Position numbers and translations under genes: made by a program. This document shows positions 43,183 through 52,340 of a stretch of DNA of 64,000 nucleotides, one piece after another (the first letter of the stretch is position 1; each line of letters opens with the position of its first letter). Location of the stretch: NCBI GenBank assembly GCA_019218445.1, contig JAHUUM010000005.1, positions 1 to 64,000 of the forward strand. The letters run 5' to 3'. The DNA comes from Weeksellaceae bacterium TAE3-ERU29. GTDB lineage: Bacteria; Bacteroidota; Bacteroidia; Flavobacteriales; Weeksellaceae. The notes beneath the pieces are model-generated. The model did no database searches and was not told the origin of the DNA. It saw only the letters and a program-made list of their open reading frames with translations.

Positions 43183-44337
43183 ATGCATTTTTTTGAAAAC
43201 ACTAAAGTAGCTTTTAAAAGTAAATCTAATTATGAATTAAAAAGGGCTCACTTTTTATTTAAAGCTGTAAATTATAATTTCCTTGTAAATATAGGTGCAG
43301 CTACATTACCTTGGGCTAAGAATATTCCCGGAGTTAAGTATCTTATAAAAAATACAATATACGATCATTTTTGTGGAGGAGAAACAAGAGATGAATCTTT
43401 AAAAACCGTAGATAAATTATTTAAACATAACGTAAAAAGTATTTTAGATTATTCGATTGAGGGTAAAGAAGAGGAATCTGCTTATGACAATTGCTTTCAA
43501 GAAATTTTGGCTCTAATTGATTTAGCTGAAAATAATCCTAAAATTCCATTTGTTGTTTTTAAACCTACCGGTTACGGAAATATCAAGGTTTATGAAAAAG
43601 TAGGAAGTAACGCAACTTTAACTAAGAAAAAACAAAAAGCTTGGGAGAATATTAAAAGACGCTTTTTTGAAACTTGCCAAAAAGCTCATGATAAGAATGT
43701 AATCATTATGATTGATGCCGAAGAATCTTGGATGCAAACTGCCGCAGATGACTTAGCCGAAGAAATGATGCAAACTTTTAATAAAGAAAAAGTTACGGTA
43801 TTAAATACTTTACAAATGTATCGTCACGACAGATTAGAATATCTTAAAAATCAATATGAGAAAGCGGTACAAAATAATTATTTTCTAGGATTTAAGATAG
43901 TTCGTGGTGCTTACATGGAAAAAGAGCGAGAAAGAGCTGAAAAAAGAGGCTACCCCTCTCCTATTCAACCTGATAAAGCAAGTACTGATAATGATTATAA
44001 TACTGCTCTTTCGTTTATTTTAGAACACCCCGATCGTATTTTTCTTTTCGCAGGAACTCATAATGAAAGAAGTTGCTTACTTTTAAAAGAAAAAGCAGAG
44101 AATCTTAAATCTAATAATAATATCTGGTTCGGTCAATTATTCGGGATGAGTGATAATATTAGTTTTGTTTTGAGCGAAAATGGATATAATGTAGCAAAAT
44201 ATGTCCCGTATGGCCCTGTAAAAGAAGTAATTCCTTATTTGATAAGACGTGCACAGGAAAACACCTCAGTAGCCGGACAATCTAACCGAGAATTAATGCT
44301 CATCGAAAAAGAATTAAAACGAAGAAAAGAGGACTAA
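43183..44337 (+). CDS. proline dehydrogenase
   Basis: 384 residues, a stand-alone PRODH (not the PutA fusion). It oxidises proline to pyrroline-5-carboxylate with FAD and passes electrons to quinone. Family segments: SILDYSIEGK, KPTGYGN, IDAEESWMQ, FKIVRGAYMEKERERA and the C-terminal PYGPVKEVIPYLIRRAQEN with the substrate-binding Arg pair. No P5C dehydrogenase gene is adjacent. It is monocistronic with its own promoter and terminator. Confidence 0.94.
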   Translation: MHFFENTKVAFKSKSNYELKRAHFLFKAVNYNFLVNIGAATLPWAKNIPGVKYLIKNTIYDHFCGGETRDESLKTVDKLFKHNVKSILDYSIEGKEEESAYDNCFQEILALIDLAENNPKIPFVVFKPTGYGNIKVYEKVGSNATLTKKKQKAWENIKRRFFETCQKAHDKNVIIMIDAEESWMQTAADDLAEEMMQTFNKEKVTVLNTLQMYRHDRLEYLKNQYEKAVQNNYFLGFKIVRGAYMEKERERAEKRGYPSPIQPDKASTDNDYNTALSFILEHPDRIFLFAGTHNERSCLLLKEKAENLKSNNNIWFGQLFGMSDNISFVLSENGYNVAKYVPYGPVKEVIPYLIRRAQENTSVAGQSNRELMLIEKELKRRKED

Positions 44338-44355
44338 TAAGTTTATAACTAAAAG

Positions 44356-44383
44356 TAACAGAGTATGAATTTATACTCTGTTA
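44356..44383 (+). terminator. intrinsic terminator after proline dehydrogenase
   Basis: A perfect 11-bp stem TAACAGAGTAT/ATACTCTGTTA with a 6-nt loop followed by a T-run. It lies between convergent genes. Confidence 0.85.
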
Positions 44384-44406
44384 TTTTTTATAGTTCTTTT
44401 AAATTC

Positions 44407-45489
44407 TTATAACCATTTTTTCTTTTTATAATAGAATATCATAGCAACCGCCATGGCGATCATAACTGCCCAAGTAATAGGATAACCATATGGGTTATTT
44501 AAAAAGCTCATATATTTAAAATTCATTCCGTAAACTCCTACAATAAAAGTAAGTGGAATAAATACAGTGGAAATAATCGTTAGAGTTTTCATAATACTAT
44601 TCATACGATTACTTACCGAACTCATATACATATCCATCAATCCGAGAAGCATTTCAGTATAAATATCTAAATTCTCTATAACATGTATGATATGGTCATA
44701 TAAATCTTGAAAATACAATGAAGTATCTGCCGTTATAATAGGATGTGTTGTTTTTTCTAATCTGCTGATGACTTCTCGCAATGGATATATAGAGCGTCTA
44801 ATAGACATAGCTTCTCTTTTCATATCCTGAATAGAGCTGATCATTGATTCTTGGGGAGATTCTATAATCTGATCTTCAAAATCTTCTACTTTTTCGGTTA
44901 GCTTTTCAAGTACAATAAAGAAGTTATCTACAACAGCATCCATTAAACTGAAAAATAAATAATCAATACCTTTTTTTCTTAAAAAACTATCTTTTTCATT
45001 TAGTCTTTTCCTAATTTCATTAAATATGTCTTTTTTATTTTCCTGAAATGTGATTAAATAATTCTCTCCCAATATAAAAGCTAAATGTTCTTTTCTTATA
45101 GTTTCATCCTCTTTAAAGTAAAGCATTTTTATGATTAATAAAATATTATTAGTCATAAATTCCACTTTAGAACGATGTTGTGTATCTAAAATATCTTCTA
45201 AAAATAAATTATTGATAGAAGTAAATTTCCCCAATTTCGCAACTTCTTTAATATTGCTTAATCCGGTTACATTTAACCAAGTATATCTGTCTTTTTTTAG
45301 AGTATTTAAAGCCTCTTCTGTTTTTGTAAAGATTTGTACAAAGCAATCGTTCTCATCATAAGAATACACTTCTATTCTAAAACCATCAGTATTTTCTTGC
45401 TCTCCCATATACACCAAAGCTCCGGGAGGCAATCCTAATTTCTTTGCCCTGGATATTCTTTTTCTCCTTTGTTTAAGAGGCTTCCCCAT
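44407..45489 (-). CDS. corA: CorA-type magnesium/cobalt channel
   Basis: 360 residues. A cytoplasmic N-terminal domain with a long helical stalk (about 1-295) leads to two C-terminal membrane helices (STVFIPLTFIVGVYGMNF and ITWAVMIAMAVAMIFYY). The YGMNF loop carries the GMN selectivity motif, and the last residues are basic (KKKKW). It forms a pentameric Mg2+ channel gated by internal Mg2+. It starts 9 bp after lon, so the two may be one transcript. Confidence 0.94.
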   Translation of the reverse strand: MGKPLKQRRKRISRAKKLGLPPGALVYMGEQENTDGFRIEVYSYDENDCFVQIFTKTEEALNTLKKDRYTWLNVTGLSNIKEVAKLGKFTSINNLFLEDILDTQHRSKVEFMTNNILLIIKMLYFKEDETIRKEHLAFILGENYLITFQENKKDIFNEIRKRLNEKDSFLRKKGIDYLFFSLMDAVVDNFFIVLEKLTEKVEDFEDQIIESPQESMISSIQDMKREAMSIRRSIYPLREVISRLEKTTHPIITADTSLYFQDLYDHIIHVIENLDIYTEMLLGLMDMYMSSVSNRMNSIMKTLTIISTVFIPLTFIVGVYGMNFKYMSFLNNPYGYPITWAVMIAMAVAMIFYYKKKKWL

Positions 45490-45498
45490 ACAGATAAA

Positions 45499-47910
45499 TT
45501 AATTCTTTAGTAAAGCAATATCTAATACTTCTTGCATGGTTTCTACATAATGGAATTTTAAACCTTTTAAATAATGATCTTCTATCTCGTTTATATCTTT
45601 TTGGTTTTGATTGCAGAGAATTATTTCTTTAATTCCGGCACGTTTTGCCGCTAATATTTTTTCTTTAATTCCCCCAACAGGCAATACTTTTCCACGCAGA
45701 GTAATTTCACCTGTCATGGCTAAATTACTTTTCACTTTACGACGTGTAAAGGTTGAAACAATCGAAGTAAGCATTGTAATCCCCGCAGACGGACCGTCTT
45801 TTGGCACTGCACCTTCCGGCACGTGAACATGGATATTACTTCCTTCAATTTTATCTAACGGAATTCCAAATTGTTTGTGATTTGCTTTTACATATTCCAA
45901 AGCAATTTGAGCAGATTCTTTCATTACTTTACCCAAATTTCCCGTCATAGAAAGATTCCCTTTTCCTTTAGATAAAATCGATTCTATAAAGAGGATATCA
46001 CCGCCAACACTTGTCCATGCGAGTCCGGTAACCACTCCCGGCACTTTGTTATTTTCGTATCGGTTAGATTCTCGCGGAGTTCCTAAAACTTCCTCTATTT
46101 TCTCTTTGGACATTTTAGGCTCTATCTCTTTTTCCATCGCAACATCTTTGGCTAAATTCCTTACTAATTTTGCAATTCGTTTTTCCAAAGTACGAACACC
46201 GGACTCCCGTGTATAACCGTCTACTACAAATTCAAGTTCTTTTTTATTTAATTTTAAATCTGTTTTCTTTAAACCATGTTCTTCTAATTGCTTAGGCAAT
46301 AAATACTTTTTAGCTATTTCGATTTTTTCTTCTACCGTATAACCGTTCACTTGTACCATTTCCATACGATCTCTTAACGGAGCGGGAATCTCTGAAATAT
46401 CATTTGCTGTTGCAATAAACATAACTTTAGACAAATCGTAACCTTGCTCCAAATAATTATCGTAAAAACTTGAATTTTGCTCAGGATCTAAAACCTCTAA
46501 CATAGCAGAAGTCGGATCACCGTGATTACCACGTCCCATTTTATCTATTTCATCTAAAATAAATACAGGATTGGAATATCCGGCTTTTTTTATGTTTTGT
46601 AAAATTCTTCCCGGCATAGCACCAATATAAGTTTTACGGTGTCCTCTAATTTCCGACTCATCATGCAAACCACCAAGCGACATTCTTTGATATTCTCTAT
46701 TAAGTGCTTTTGCAATAGATTTTCCTAAAGATGTTTTCCCCACTCCCGGAGGACCATATAAACACAAAATAGGGGATTTCATATCACCTTTCAGTTTTAA
46801 AACTGCTAAATATTCTAAAATCCTTTCTTTTACTTTTTCTAAACCGTAATGATCTTGATCCAATATTTTTTTTGCTCTATTAATATCTAATTTATCCTTA
46901 GAAACTTTTCCCCAAGGCAAATCCAGCATAAACTCTAAATAATTTCGCTGAATAGAATACTCTGGCATTTGAGCGTTTAAGCGTTGCATTCTGCTTATTT
47001 CTTTATTAAAATGCTCAGCAGTTTCCTTACTCCATTTTTGTTTAGAAGCTCTCGTTTTTAATTCATCAATCTCTCTATCTGTATTAAAACCTCCGCCTAA
47101 TTCTTCTTGAATTGTACGCATTTGCTGATTCAAGAAATATTCACGTTGTTGCTGATCCATTTCATAGCGAGTCTTAGATTGAATATCATTTTTCAATTCT
47201 AATTTTTGCATCTCTACGTTCAAATGACGAAGCGTTTTTATAGCTCTTTCCTTTAAGTCGTTCTCTTTAAGTAAAGTTTGTTTTTCGGTTACTTTTAAAT
47301 CCATGTTTGAGCCTACAAAATTCACTAAAAAAGTAGGGCTTTCTATGGTATTAATCGCAAAACTTGCCTCAGACGGCATATTCGGATTATTTTTTATAAT
47401 ACGTATAGAAACATCTTTTATAGACTCTATGATAGCATTATACTCATCGTCTTCATCAATCGGACGAGCTTCTTTCAATAAATCTATTTTAGCCTTAAAA
47501 TAAGGAGTTTCAGCGGTTACCTCTTTTATTTTAAATCGTCTTAATCCTTGTAAGATAACCGTTGTATTGCCGTCAGGCATTTTTATCATTTTATGAATCT
47601 TGGCAACCGTTCCCACCTCTGATAAATCTTCAGCTTTTGGCTCATCTATTTTAATATCTTTTTGAGAAGTTACTCCAATTACTTCCTTATTTTTATAAGC
47701 CTCTTTCAATAATTTGATAGATTTATCTCTTCCTGCTGTAATTGGAATCACAACTCCGGGAAAAAGCACTGTATTTCTCAGTGGTAAAATAGCCAATTCA
47801 TCAGGAGTATCGGCATTAAGCAAATTATCCTCTTCCTCCTTACTTAATAAAGGAATAAATTCAGATTCTTCTGTTATATTTTCTTGAAATGTCAAATTGT
47901 CTAATTTCAT
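45499..47910 (-). CDS. lon: ATP-dependent protease Lon
   Basis: 803 residues. The N-terminal LON domain (about 35-235) is followed by a coiled-coil linker, the AAA module with [15 protein letters not shown] and [12 protein letters not shown], and the protease domain with the Ser-Lys dyad S708 (KDGPSAGI) and K751 (GGIKEKIL). It degrades misfolded and regulatory proteins in the cytoplasm. Length and motifs are normal. Confidence 0.97.
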   Translation of the reverse strand: MKLDNLTFQENITEESEFIPLLSKEEEDNLLNADTPDELAILPLRNTVLFPGVVIPITAGRDKSIKLLKEAYKNKEVIGVTSQKDIKIDEPKAEDLSEVGTVAKIHKMIKMPDGNTTVILQGLRRFKIKEVTAETPYFKAKIDLLKEARPIDEDDEYNAIIESIKDVSIRIIKNNPNMPSEASFAINTIESPTFLVNFVGSNMDLKVTEKQTLLKENDLKERAIKTLRHLNVEMQKLELKNDIQSKTRYEMDQQQREYFLNQQMRTIQEELGGGFNTDREIDELKTRASKQKWSKETAEHFNKEISRMQRLNAQMPEYSIQRNYLEFMLDLPWGKVSKDKLDINRAKKILDQDHYGLEKVKERILEYLAVLKLKGDMKSPILCLYGPPGVGKTSLGKSIAKALNREYQRMSLGGLHDESEIRGHRKTYIGAMPGRILQNIKKAGYSNPVFILDEIDKMGRGNHGDPTSAMLEVLDPEQNSSFYDNYLEQGYDLSKVMFIATANDISEIPAPLRDRMEMVQVNGYTVEEKIEIAKKYLLPKQLEEHGLKKTDLKLNKKELEFVVDGYTRESGVRTLEKRIAKLVRNLAKDVAMEKEIEPKMSKEKIEEVLGTPRESNRYENNKVPGVVTGLAWTSVGGDILFIESILSKGKGNLSMTGNLGKVMKESAQIALEYVKANHKQFGIPLDKIEGSNIHVHVPEGAVPKDGPSAGITMLTSIVSTFTRRKVKSNLAMTGEITLRGKVLPVGGIKEKILAAKRAGIKEIILCNQNQKDINEIEDHYLKGLKFHYVETMQEVLDIALLKN

Positions 47911-48123
47911 ATATTATTTATTGCTGTGAAAACTAAAATAATGACGATATGTCATAACTCTATTAAAAATATAATTTTTTAAATAATTGATTTTTAATAG
48001 ATTAAAATATTTAGAGTTTTCATTAAATTGCGACCTATAATAAAGTCAAAAGCTGTGCCGTAAGGTACAAATATTTGACTAAAAAATACCTCGGAGATAG
48101 CTGTAAAATGGATTTTTATTAGT

Positions 48124-48131
48124 TATATTTG
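48124..48131 (+). promoter_or_regulatory. -7 promoter element of the LRR gene
   Basis: TATATTTG, 76 bp before the ATG at 48208, implying a leader of about 70 nt in which no stable fold is obvious. Confidence 0.35.
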
Positions 48132-48207
48132 TTAAATATTACATAAAAACAATTATTAGTAATAAATACAACGATAGGTTAAACTCATACTTAACAAAAT
48201 TAAAACT

Positions 48208-49308
48208 ATGAAAAAAATACTATTATTAAGCCTTATCATCATAAGCAATATAGCATACGGGCAGAAAGATAAAAAAGCTCAAGATGAAATCTACCAATGG
48301 GTAACCTCTTTTGATGACTATAAAAATTTGAGTAAAGAAGAAGTTTTTGCCTTAAAAAAACTTGACCTCAGTTTTAAACATATAGACAAATTACCTTCGA
48401 GTATTAGTGTTTTAACAAATTTGGAAATATTGTACTTAGATAGTAATCAATTAAACAGTCTACCGGAAAGTATAGGCAATTTAGCCAATTTACAACTATT
48501 GGATTTAGGTAAAAATCAATTAAACAGTCTACCGGAAAGTATAGGCAATTTAGCCAATTTGAAAAAATTGAGATTAAGAGAAAATCAATTAAGTAACCTT
48601 CCGGAAAGTATAGGCAATTTAACCAATTTGAAAGAATTGAGATTAAAAGAAAATCAATTAAATAACCTTCCGGAAAGTATAGGAAGTTTAATCAATTTAC
48701 AACTATTGGATTTAAGAAGAAATAAGTTAAACAATCTACCTGAAAGTATAAGTAATTTAAAGAAGTTACAGTATTTGACTTTAAGTAGAAATCAACTAAA
48801 TAATATTCCTGAAAGTATTGGTAATCTAACAGAGTTACAGTATTTAGATTTGAGTAGAAATCAACTAAATAATATTCCGGAAAATATTATTGGTAATTTA
48901 ATAAAATTACAGGATTTAGATTTGAGTAGAAATCAACTAAATAACATTCCGAAAAGTATTGGTAATCTAACAGAGTTACTGTATTTGGATTTGAGTGATA
49001 ATCAACTAAATAATATTCCTGAAAGTATTGGGAATTTAACTAAGTTACGGAAATTAAATTTATATTGGAACAAATTAAGCAATATTCCTGAAAGTATTGG
49101 GAATTTAACTAAGTTACGGAAACTGGATTTGTACTCCAATAAACTAAAAAGTCTTCCCGAAAGCATAGGTAATTTAAAAAATTTAAAGGAGATAATTTTA
49201 GGAGCTAACGAATTCTCTAATAATGAAGAAGAAAAAATAAAAAACCTTGTTCCTAAACAATGTAACGTGGATTTTCAAATAAAAATAATTCCACAATCAC
49301 CACTATAA
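48208..49308 (+). CDS. secreted leucine-rich-repeat protein
   Basis: 366 residues. Signal peptide MKKILLLSLIIISNIAYG. From about residue 50 to 335 there are about twelve 23-residue LRRs with consensus LxxLxLSxNQLNNIPESIGNLT; one unit (near residue 230) has an extra Ile (PENIIGNL). The C-terminal about 25 residues leave the repeat. LRR solenoids bind proteins or glycans; the target is unknown. No type IX sorting domain is visible at the C-terminus. Repeats are nearly identical at DNA level, suggesting recent unit gain. A terminator follows the gene. Confidence 0.92.
   Translation: MKKILLLSLIIISNIAYGQKDKKAQDEIYQWVTSFDDYKNLSKEEVFALKKLDLSFKHIDKLPSSISVLTNLEILYLDSNQLNSLPESIGNLANLQLLDLGKNQLNSLPESIGNLANLKKLRLRENQLSNLPESIGNLTNLKELRLKENQLNNLPESIGSLINLQLLDLRRNKLNNLPESISNLKKLQYLTLSRNQLNNIPESIGNLTELQYLDLSRNQLNNIPENIIGNLIKLQDLDLSRNQLNNIPKSIGNLTELLYLDLSDNQLNNIPESIGNLTKLRKLNLYWNKLSNIPESIGNLTKLRKLDLYSNKLKSLPESIGNLKNLKEIILGANEFSNNEEEKIKNLVPKQCNVDFQIKIIPQSPL
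48421..49190 (+). repeat. tandem 69-bp coding repeats in the LRR gene
   Basis: Each 69-bp unit encodes one 23-residue LRR. Stretches of over 30 bp are identical between neighbours, for example the block starting near 49018 and again 69 bp later. Sub-families (LNSLPES early, LNNIPES later) indicate local duplication or gene conversion. Confidence 0.8.
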
Positions 49309-49374
49309 GTAATACAGCATACAAAAAATGATAATAACAAATTAGGAATAAAATATCATTGATTAATAAAAAAC

Positions 49375-49402
49375 AAAAGCCGTTTTTCACGAAACGGCTT
49401 TT
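49375..49402. terminator. bidirectional terminator between the LRR gene and glyS
   Basis: A perfect 11-bp stem AAAAGCCGTTT/AAACGGCTTTT with a 6-nt loop between convergent genes. Confidence 0.85.
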
Positions 49403-49421
49403 CCTATTATAAATAAAAATA

Positions 49422-50966
49422 TTACTTCAATTTTTTAAGTAAAGATTTCATACTTACCTTTTCGCTTAGAATAGCGTTAAGTTCAGAAATTTTCACACGT
49501 TTTTGCTCCATGGTATCTCTATCTCTTATCGTAACCGATTCATCATTTAAAGAATCATGGTCTACGGTAATACAGAACGGAGTCCCAACCGCGTCATGTC
49601 TTCTGTAACGTTTTCCTATACTGTCTTTTTCGTCATATTCCACATTAAAATCGAACTCTAAATCAGTCATGATTTTTTGAGCCAATTCAGGCAAGCCGTC
49701 TTTTTTCACCAATGGTAAAATCGCTGCTTTTACAGGAGCCAAAGCAGGAGGAAGTTTTAAAACAACACGCTCGTTTCCGTCTTCTAATTGTTCAGTTTTT
49801 AAGCTGTTAGAGAAAACGGCTAAGAACATTCTGTCCAGCCCGATAGAGGTTTCCAAAACATAAGGCACATAACTTTCTTTTCTTTCAGGGTCGAAATACT
49901 GAATTTTTTTACCTGAATATTCTTGATGCTGACCTAAATCAAAGTTTGTTCGTGAATGAATTCCTTCCAATTCCTTAAATCCAAACGGAAATTTAAACTC
50001 AATATCTGCCGCCGCATTAGCGTAGTGAGCCAATTTTTCATGGTCATGGAATCGGTAATTATCTTCGCCCAAGCCTAAATTTAAGTGCCATTGCAAACGT
50101 TTGTTTTTCCATTCTTCGTAGGCTTCCATTTCTGTTCCCGGAGCAATAAAAAACTGCATTTCCATTTGTTCAAACTCACGCATTCTGAAAATAAATTGTC
50201 TTGCAACAATCTCATTTCTAAAGGCTTTCCCTATTTGAGCAATCCCGAACGGAATTTTCATTCTTCCCGTACGCTGAACATTTAAGAAATTTACGAAAAT
50301 ACCTTGTGCAGTTTCAGGTCTTAAATAAAGTGTAGTGGCAGAATCAGCGGTAGAACCTAATTTCGTACCGAACATTAAATTAAATTGTCTTACATCTGTC
50401 CAGTTTTTAGAACCGCTCACAGGACAAGCAATCCCTAACTCTTCAATTAAATTTTTAACATCGGCTAAATCATTTTTAGTTAAAGAATCTCCTAATCTTT
50501 TAGAAATTCTCTCGATATCTTCTTTGTAACCCACAACGCGCGGATTGGTTTGCAAATACATTTCTTTATCGAAACTCTCACCAAAACGTTTAGCTGCTTT
50601 AGTTACTTCTTTCTCAATTTTCCCTTCGATTTTTGCAATGTGTTCTTCTACCAAAACATCGGCACGATAACGCTTTTTAGAATCTTTGTTATCTATCATT
50701 GGGTCATTAAACGCATCTACGTGTCCGGACGCTTTCCAAGTGGTTGGGTGCATAAAAATAGCCGCATCTATTCCTACAATATTCTCGTGTAACTGCACCA
50801 TAGATTTCCACCAATATTCCTTGATGTTATTTTTTAACTGAACCCCATTTTGTCCATAATCATAAGTCGCCGCTAAACCGTCGTAAATCTCGCTGGACGG
50901 GAAAATAAAACCATATTCTTTTGCGTGACTGATTACATTTTTTAAAGCATCTTCTTGTTGTGACAT
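49422..50966 (-). CDS. glyS: glycyl-tRNA synthetase (dimeric type)
   Basis: 514 residues of the eukaryote-like alpha2 type. It charges tRNA-Gly. FPSSEIYDGLAATYDYGQNG at the N-terminus binds substrate; class II motif 2 is FRNEIVARQFIFRMREFEQME; motif 3 is ETSIGLDRMFLAV; the C-terminal anticodon-binding domain covers about 405-510. A -7 element at 50989-50996 serves it. Confidence 0.96.
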   Translation of the reverse strand: MSQQEDALKNVISHAKEYGFIFPSSEIYDGLAATYDYGQNGVQLKNNIKEYWWKSMVQLHENIVGIDAAIFMHPTTWKASGHVDAFNDPMIDNKDSKKRYRADVLVEEHIAKIEGKIEKEVTKAAKRFGESFDKEMYLQTNPRVVGYKEDIERISKRLGDSLTKNDLADVKNLIEELGIACPVSGSKNWTDVRQFNLMFGTKLGSTADSATTLYLRPETAQGIFVNFLNVQRTGRMKIPFGIAQIGKAFRNEIVARQFIFRMREFEQMEMQFFIAPGTEMEAYEEWKNKRLQWHLNLGLGEDNYRFHDHEKLAHYANAAADIEFKFPFGFKELEGIHSRTNFDLGQHQEYSGKKIQYFDPERKESYVPYVLETSIGLDRMFLAVFSNSLKTEQLEDGNERVVLKLPPALAPVKAAILPLVKKDGLPELAQKIMTDLEFDFNVEYDEKDSIGKRYRRHDAVGTPFCITVDHDSLNDESVTIRDRDTMEQKRVKISELNAILSEKVSMKSLLKKLK

Positions 50967-50988
50967 AGTACCTATTTCTTTACGGGCT

Positions 50989-50996
50989 CAAAATTA
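50989..50996 (-). promoter_or_regulatory. -7 promoter element of glyS
   Basis: Minus-strand TAATTTTG, 22 bp before the start codon. Confidence 0.5.
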
Positions 50997-51093
50997 ACAA
51001 AACTTTTTTGAAGTTACCGACTTTTATTGCTTTTAATTGAGTTTTACCGAGTTTAAAAAAATAAGTTATTTCTGAACTTCTGTTTTTTATTAA

Positions 51094-51127
51094 TGAGTGC
51101 AACCCTAAAATAAATTCAGGGTGACAG
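51094..51127 (+). repeat. solitary partial copy of the 105-bp repeat
   Basis: GAGTGCAACCCTAAAATAAA continuing to CAGGGTGACA matches the first third of the array units at 52341-53490, in the same orientation. It includes the stem CCCT..A/T..AGGG region. It lies next to the 3' end of the MerR gene, whereas the array lies at the other end of the MerR-hydrolase-DUF2798 module. Confidence 0.8.
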
Positions 51128-51136
51128 TTAATAACT

Positions 51137-51454
51137 CTATCCTTTTTTTAGTTTTTTAAATGTTTCTTCAATCATTTCCATTCTTTTTGCTACTTTTTCA
51201 GCAGAGGCGTCTAATGTATAGCCTTCCTCTAAAAGCTCTTTAATCAAAAGGATTTTCTTTATGTTTTTATAATCGTAACGCCTATTTCTTCCTTCTTCTT
51301 CCGTTAGGCTGTGTATAATTCCTTTCTCTTCCCAATAGCGAATTTGTCGGGTTGGAATTTCGGTTATTTGAGAAACTTCGCCTATTCCTACAATCACTTT
51401 CTCAAGAAAATCAAAATCAAAAGATACTTCTAACTCTTTTTTATTATTGCTCAT
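51137..51454 (-). CDS. MerR-family transcriptional regulator
   Basis: 105 residues, shorter than most MerR proteins. Residues 14-85 are the MerR winged helix: IGEVSQITEIPTRQIRYWEEKGI, then EGRNRRYDYKNIKKILLIKELLEEGYTL. The remaining about 20 residues form only a short dimerisation helix, with no cysteines and no effector-binding domain, so the signal is unclear. It is divergent from the hydrolase gene across 94 bp and probably controls it. Confidence 0.9.
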   Translation of the reverse strand: MSNNKKELEVSFDFDFLEKVIVGIGEVSQITEIPTRQIRYWEEKGIIHSLTEEEGRNRRYDYKNIKKILLIKELLEEGYTLDASAEKVAKRMEMIEETFKKLKKG

Positions 51455-51548
51455 TTTGTAATTAATTTACAATTTATGTTGCAAATGTAAAAAGAATATA
51501 TTTTCTTTGCAATTGTAAATAATCTACAATATTTTAAAATAAATTACA
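51455..51548. promoter_or_regulatory. divergent promoter region with candidate MerR operator
   Basis: The 94-bp region holds TTTACAATT near 51467 and AATTGTAAA near 51514 as a wide inverted pair, with an inner near-palindrome AAAGAATATATTTTCTTT around 51491-51509. One of these is likely the MerR site. Confidence 0.4.
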
Positions 51549-52130
51549 ATGAAAGCATTATTACTTATTGAATGTCAGAATGAATGGCTGTCGCCCAAAG
51601 GGAAACTCCAAAAATTAATAGAGGATAAAGACTTATTTGAGACCTCTGTAACAAATATCGAAAAGGTGCTTAATCACGCTCGAAGTCTAAAAATGCCTAT
51701 CGCACATGTGGGTTTACGCTTTCAAAAAAATTATCCCGAATTAGCGAACGGAAAAAGTGGTTTGAATAAAGTAATTCCAATCGTCGGAACTTTTCCTTTG
51801 CATGAGTTTGGCTCTCAATTTTATAAAACTTTTGAGCCTATTGAGGGGGAATTTATTGTGACAGGAAGAACAGGTGCAAGTGGTTTTGCGGGGTCTAATT
51901 TAGATATTTGGCTGAGAAATAATAAAATAGAGGACATTTATTTAGTGGGTTATGCGACGCATGTTTGTGTAGAAAGCACTTTGCGAGAAGCTCACGATAA
52001 AGGATATAATCCTATTTTAATTCAAGACGCGACTTCGGCTTTTAATCAAATGCAACAAGATTATGTTGTGAACGAAATCGTGCATCATTTTGGGGAACAT
52101 ATAAAAACGGAAGATTTTACAAATGAATAA
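51549..52130 (+). CDS. isochorismatase-like cysteine hydrolase with altered triad
   Basis: 193 residues with the isochorismatase fold. The nucleophile Cys is in YATHVCVEST, and GFAGSNLDIWL and LIQDATSAF are typical. The usual triad Asp (IDxQN) is Glu in LLIECQNEW, and the usual Lys appears as Arg in GRTGASGF. Family members hydrolyse nicotinamide, carbamoyl-sarcosine or other amides; the substrate here is unknown and activity may be altered. Its stop overlaps the DUF2798 start by 8 bp, and it is divergent from merR, suggesting an inducible pair. Confidence 0.88.
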   Translation: MKALLLIECQNEWLSPKGKLQKLIEDKDLFETSVTNIEKVLNHARSLKMPIAHVGLRFQKNYPELANGKSGLNKVIPIVGTFPLHEFGSQFYKTFEPIEGEFIVTGRTGASGFAGSNLDIWLRNNKIEDIYLVGYATHVCVESTLREAHDKGYNPILIQDATSAFNQMQQDYVVNEIVHHFGEHIKTEDFTNE

Positions 52131-52332
52131 ACATTTAAAACAAACCTTTCGATTTGTTTTCCTTATTGCGACACCTCTTTGTTTGGTGAATAGTTTTATT
52201 TTTAGTTTCGGTAAACCTGATTTTTTATATGAATGGTTGAGTCGATTTATTATAAACTATTCCCTCACTTTTCCTCAAGCTGTTTGCTATGTTTCGATAA
52301 TAAAGTGGGTTGATAATAAAAGAAAATTATAA
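52123..52332 (+). CDS. small DUF2798-type membrane protein
   Basis: 69 residues with two predicted membrane helices (FRFVFLIATPLCLVNSFIFSF and WLSRFIINYSLTFPQAVCYV) and a basic C-terminus. It fits the DUF2798 pattern, whose function is unknown. It overlaps the hydrolase gene by 8 bp and ends 8 bp before the repeat array. Confidence 0.75.
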   Translation: MNKHLKQTFRFVFLIATPLCLVNSFIFSFGKPDFLYEWLSRFIINYSLTFPQAVCYVSIIKWVDNKRKL

Positions 52333-52340
52333 TAGTTTGT

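Noticed and set aside
44407-47910. Functional lon-corA operon
   Set aside because: The 9-bp gap allows co-transcription, but I found no evidence of a functional link beyond spacing.
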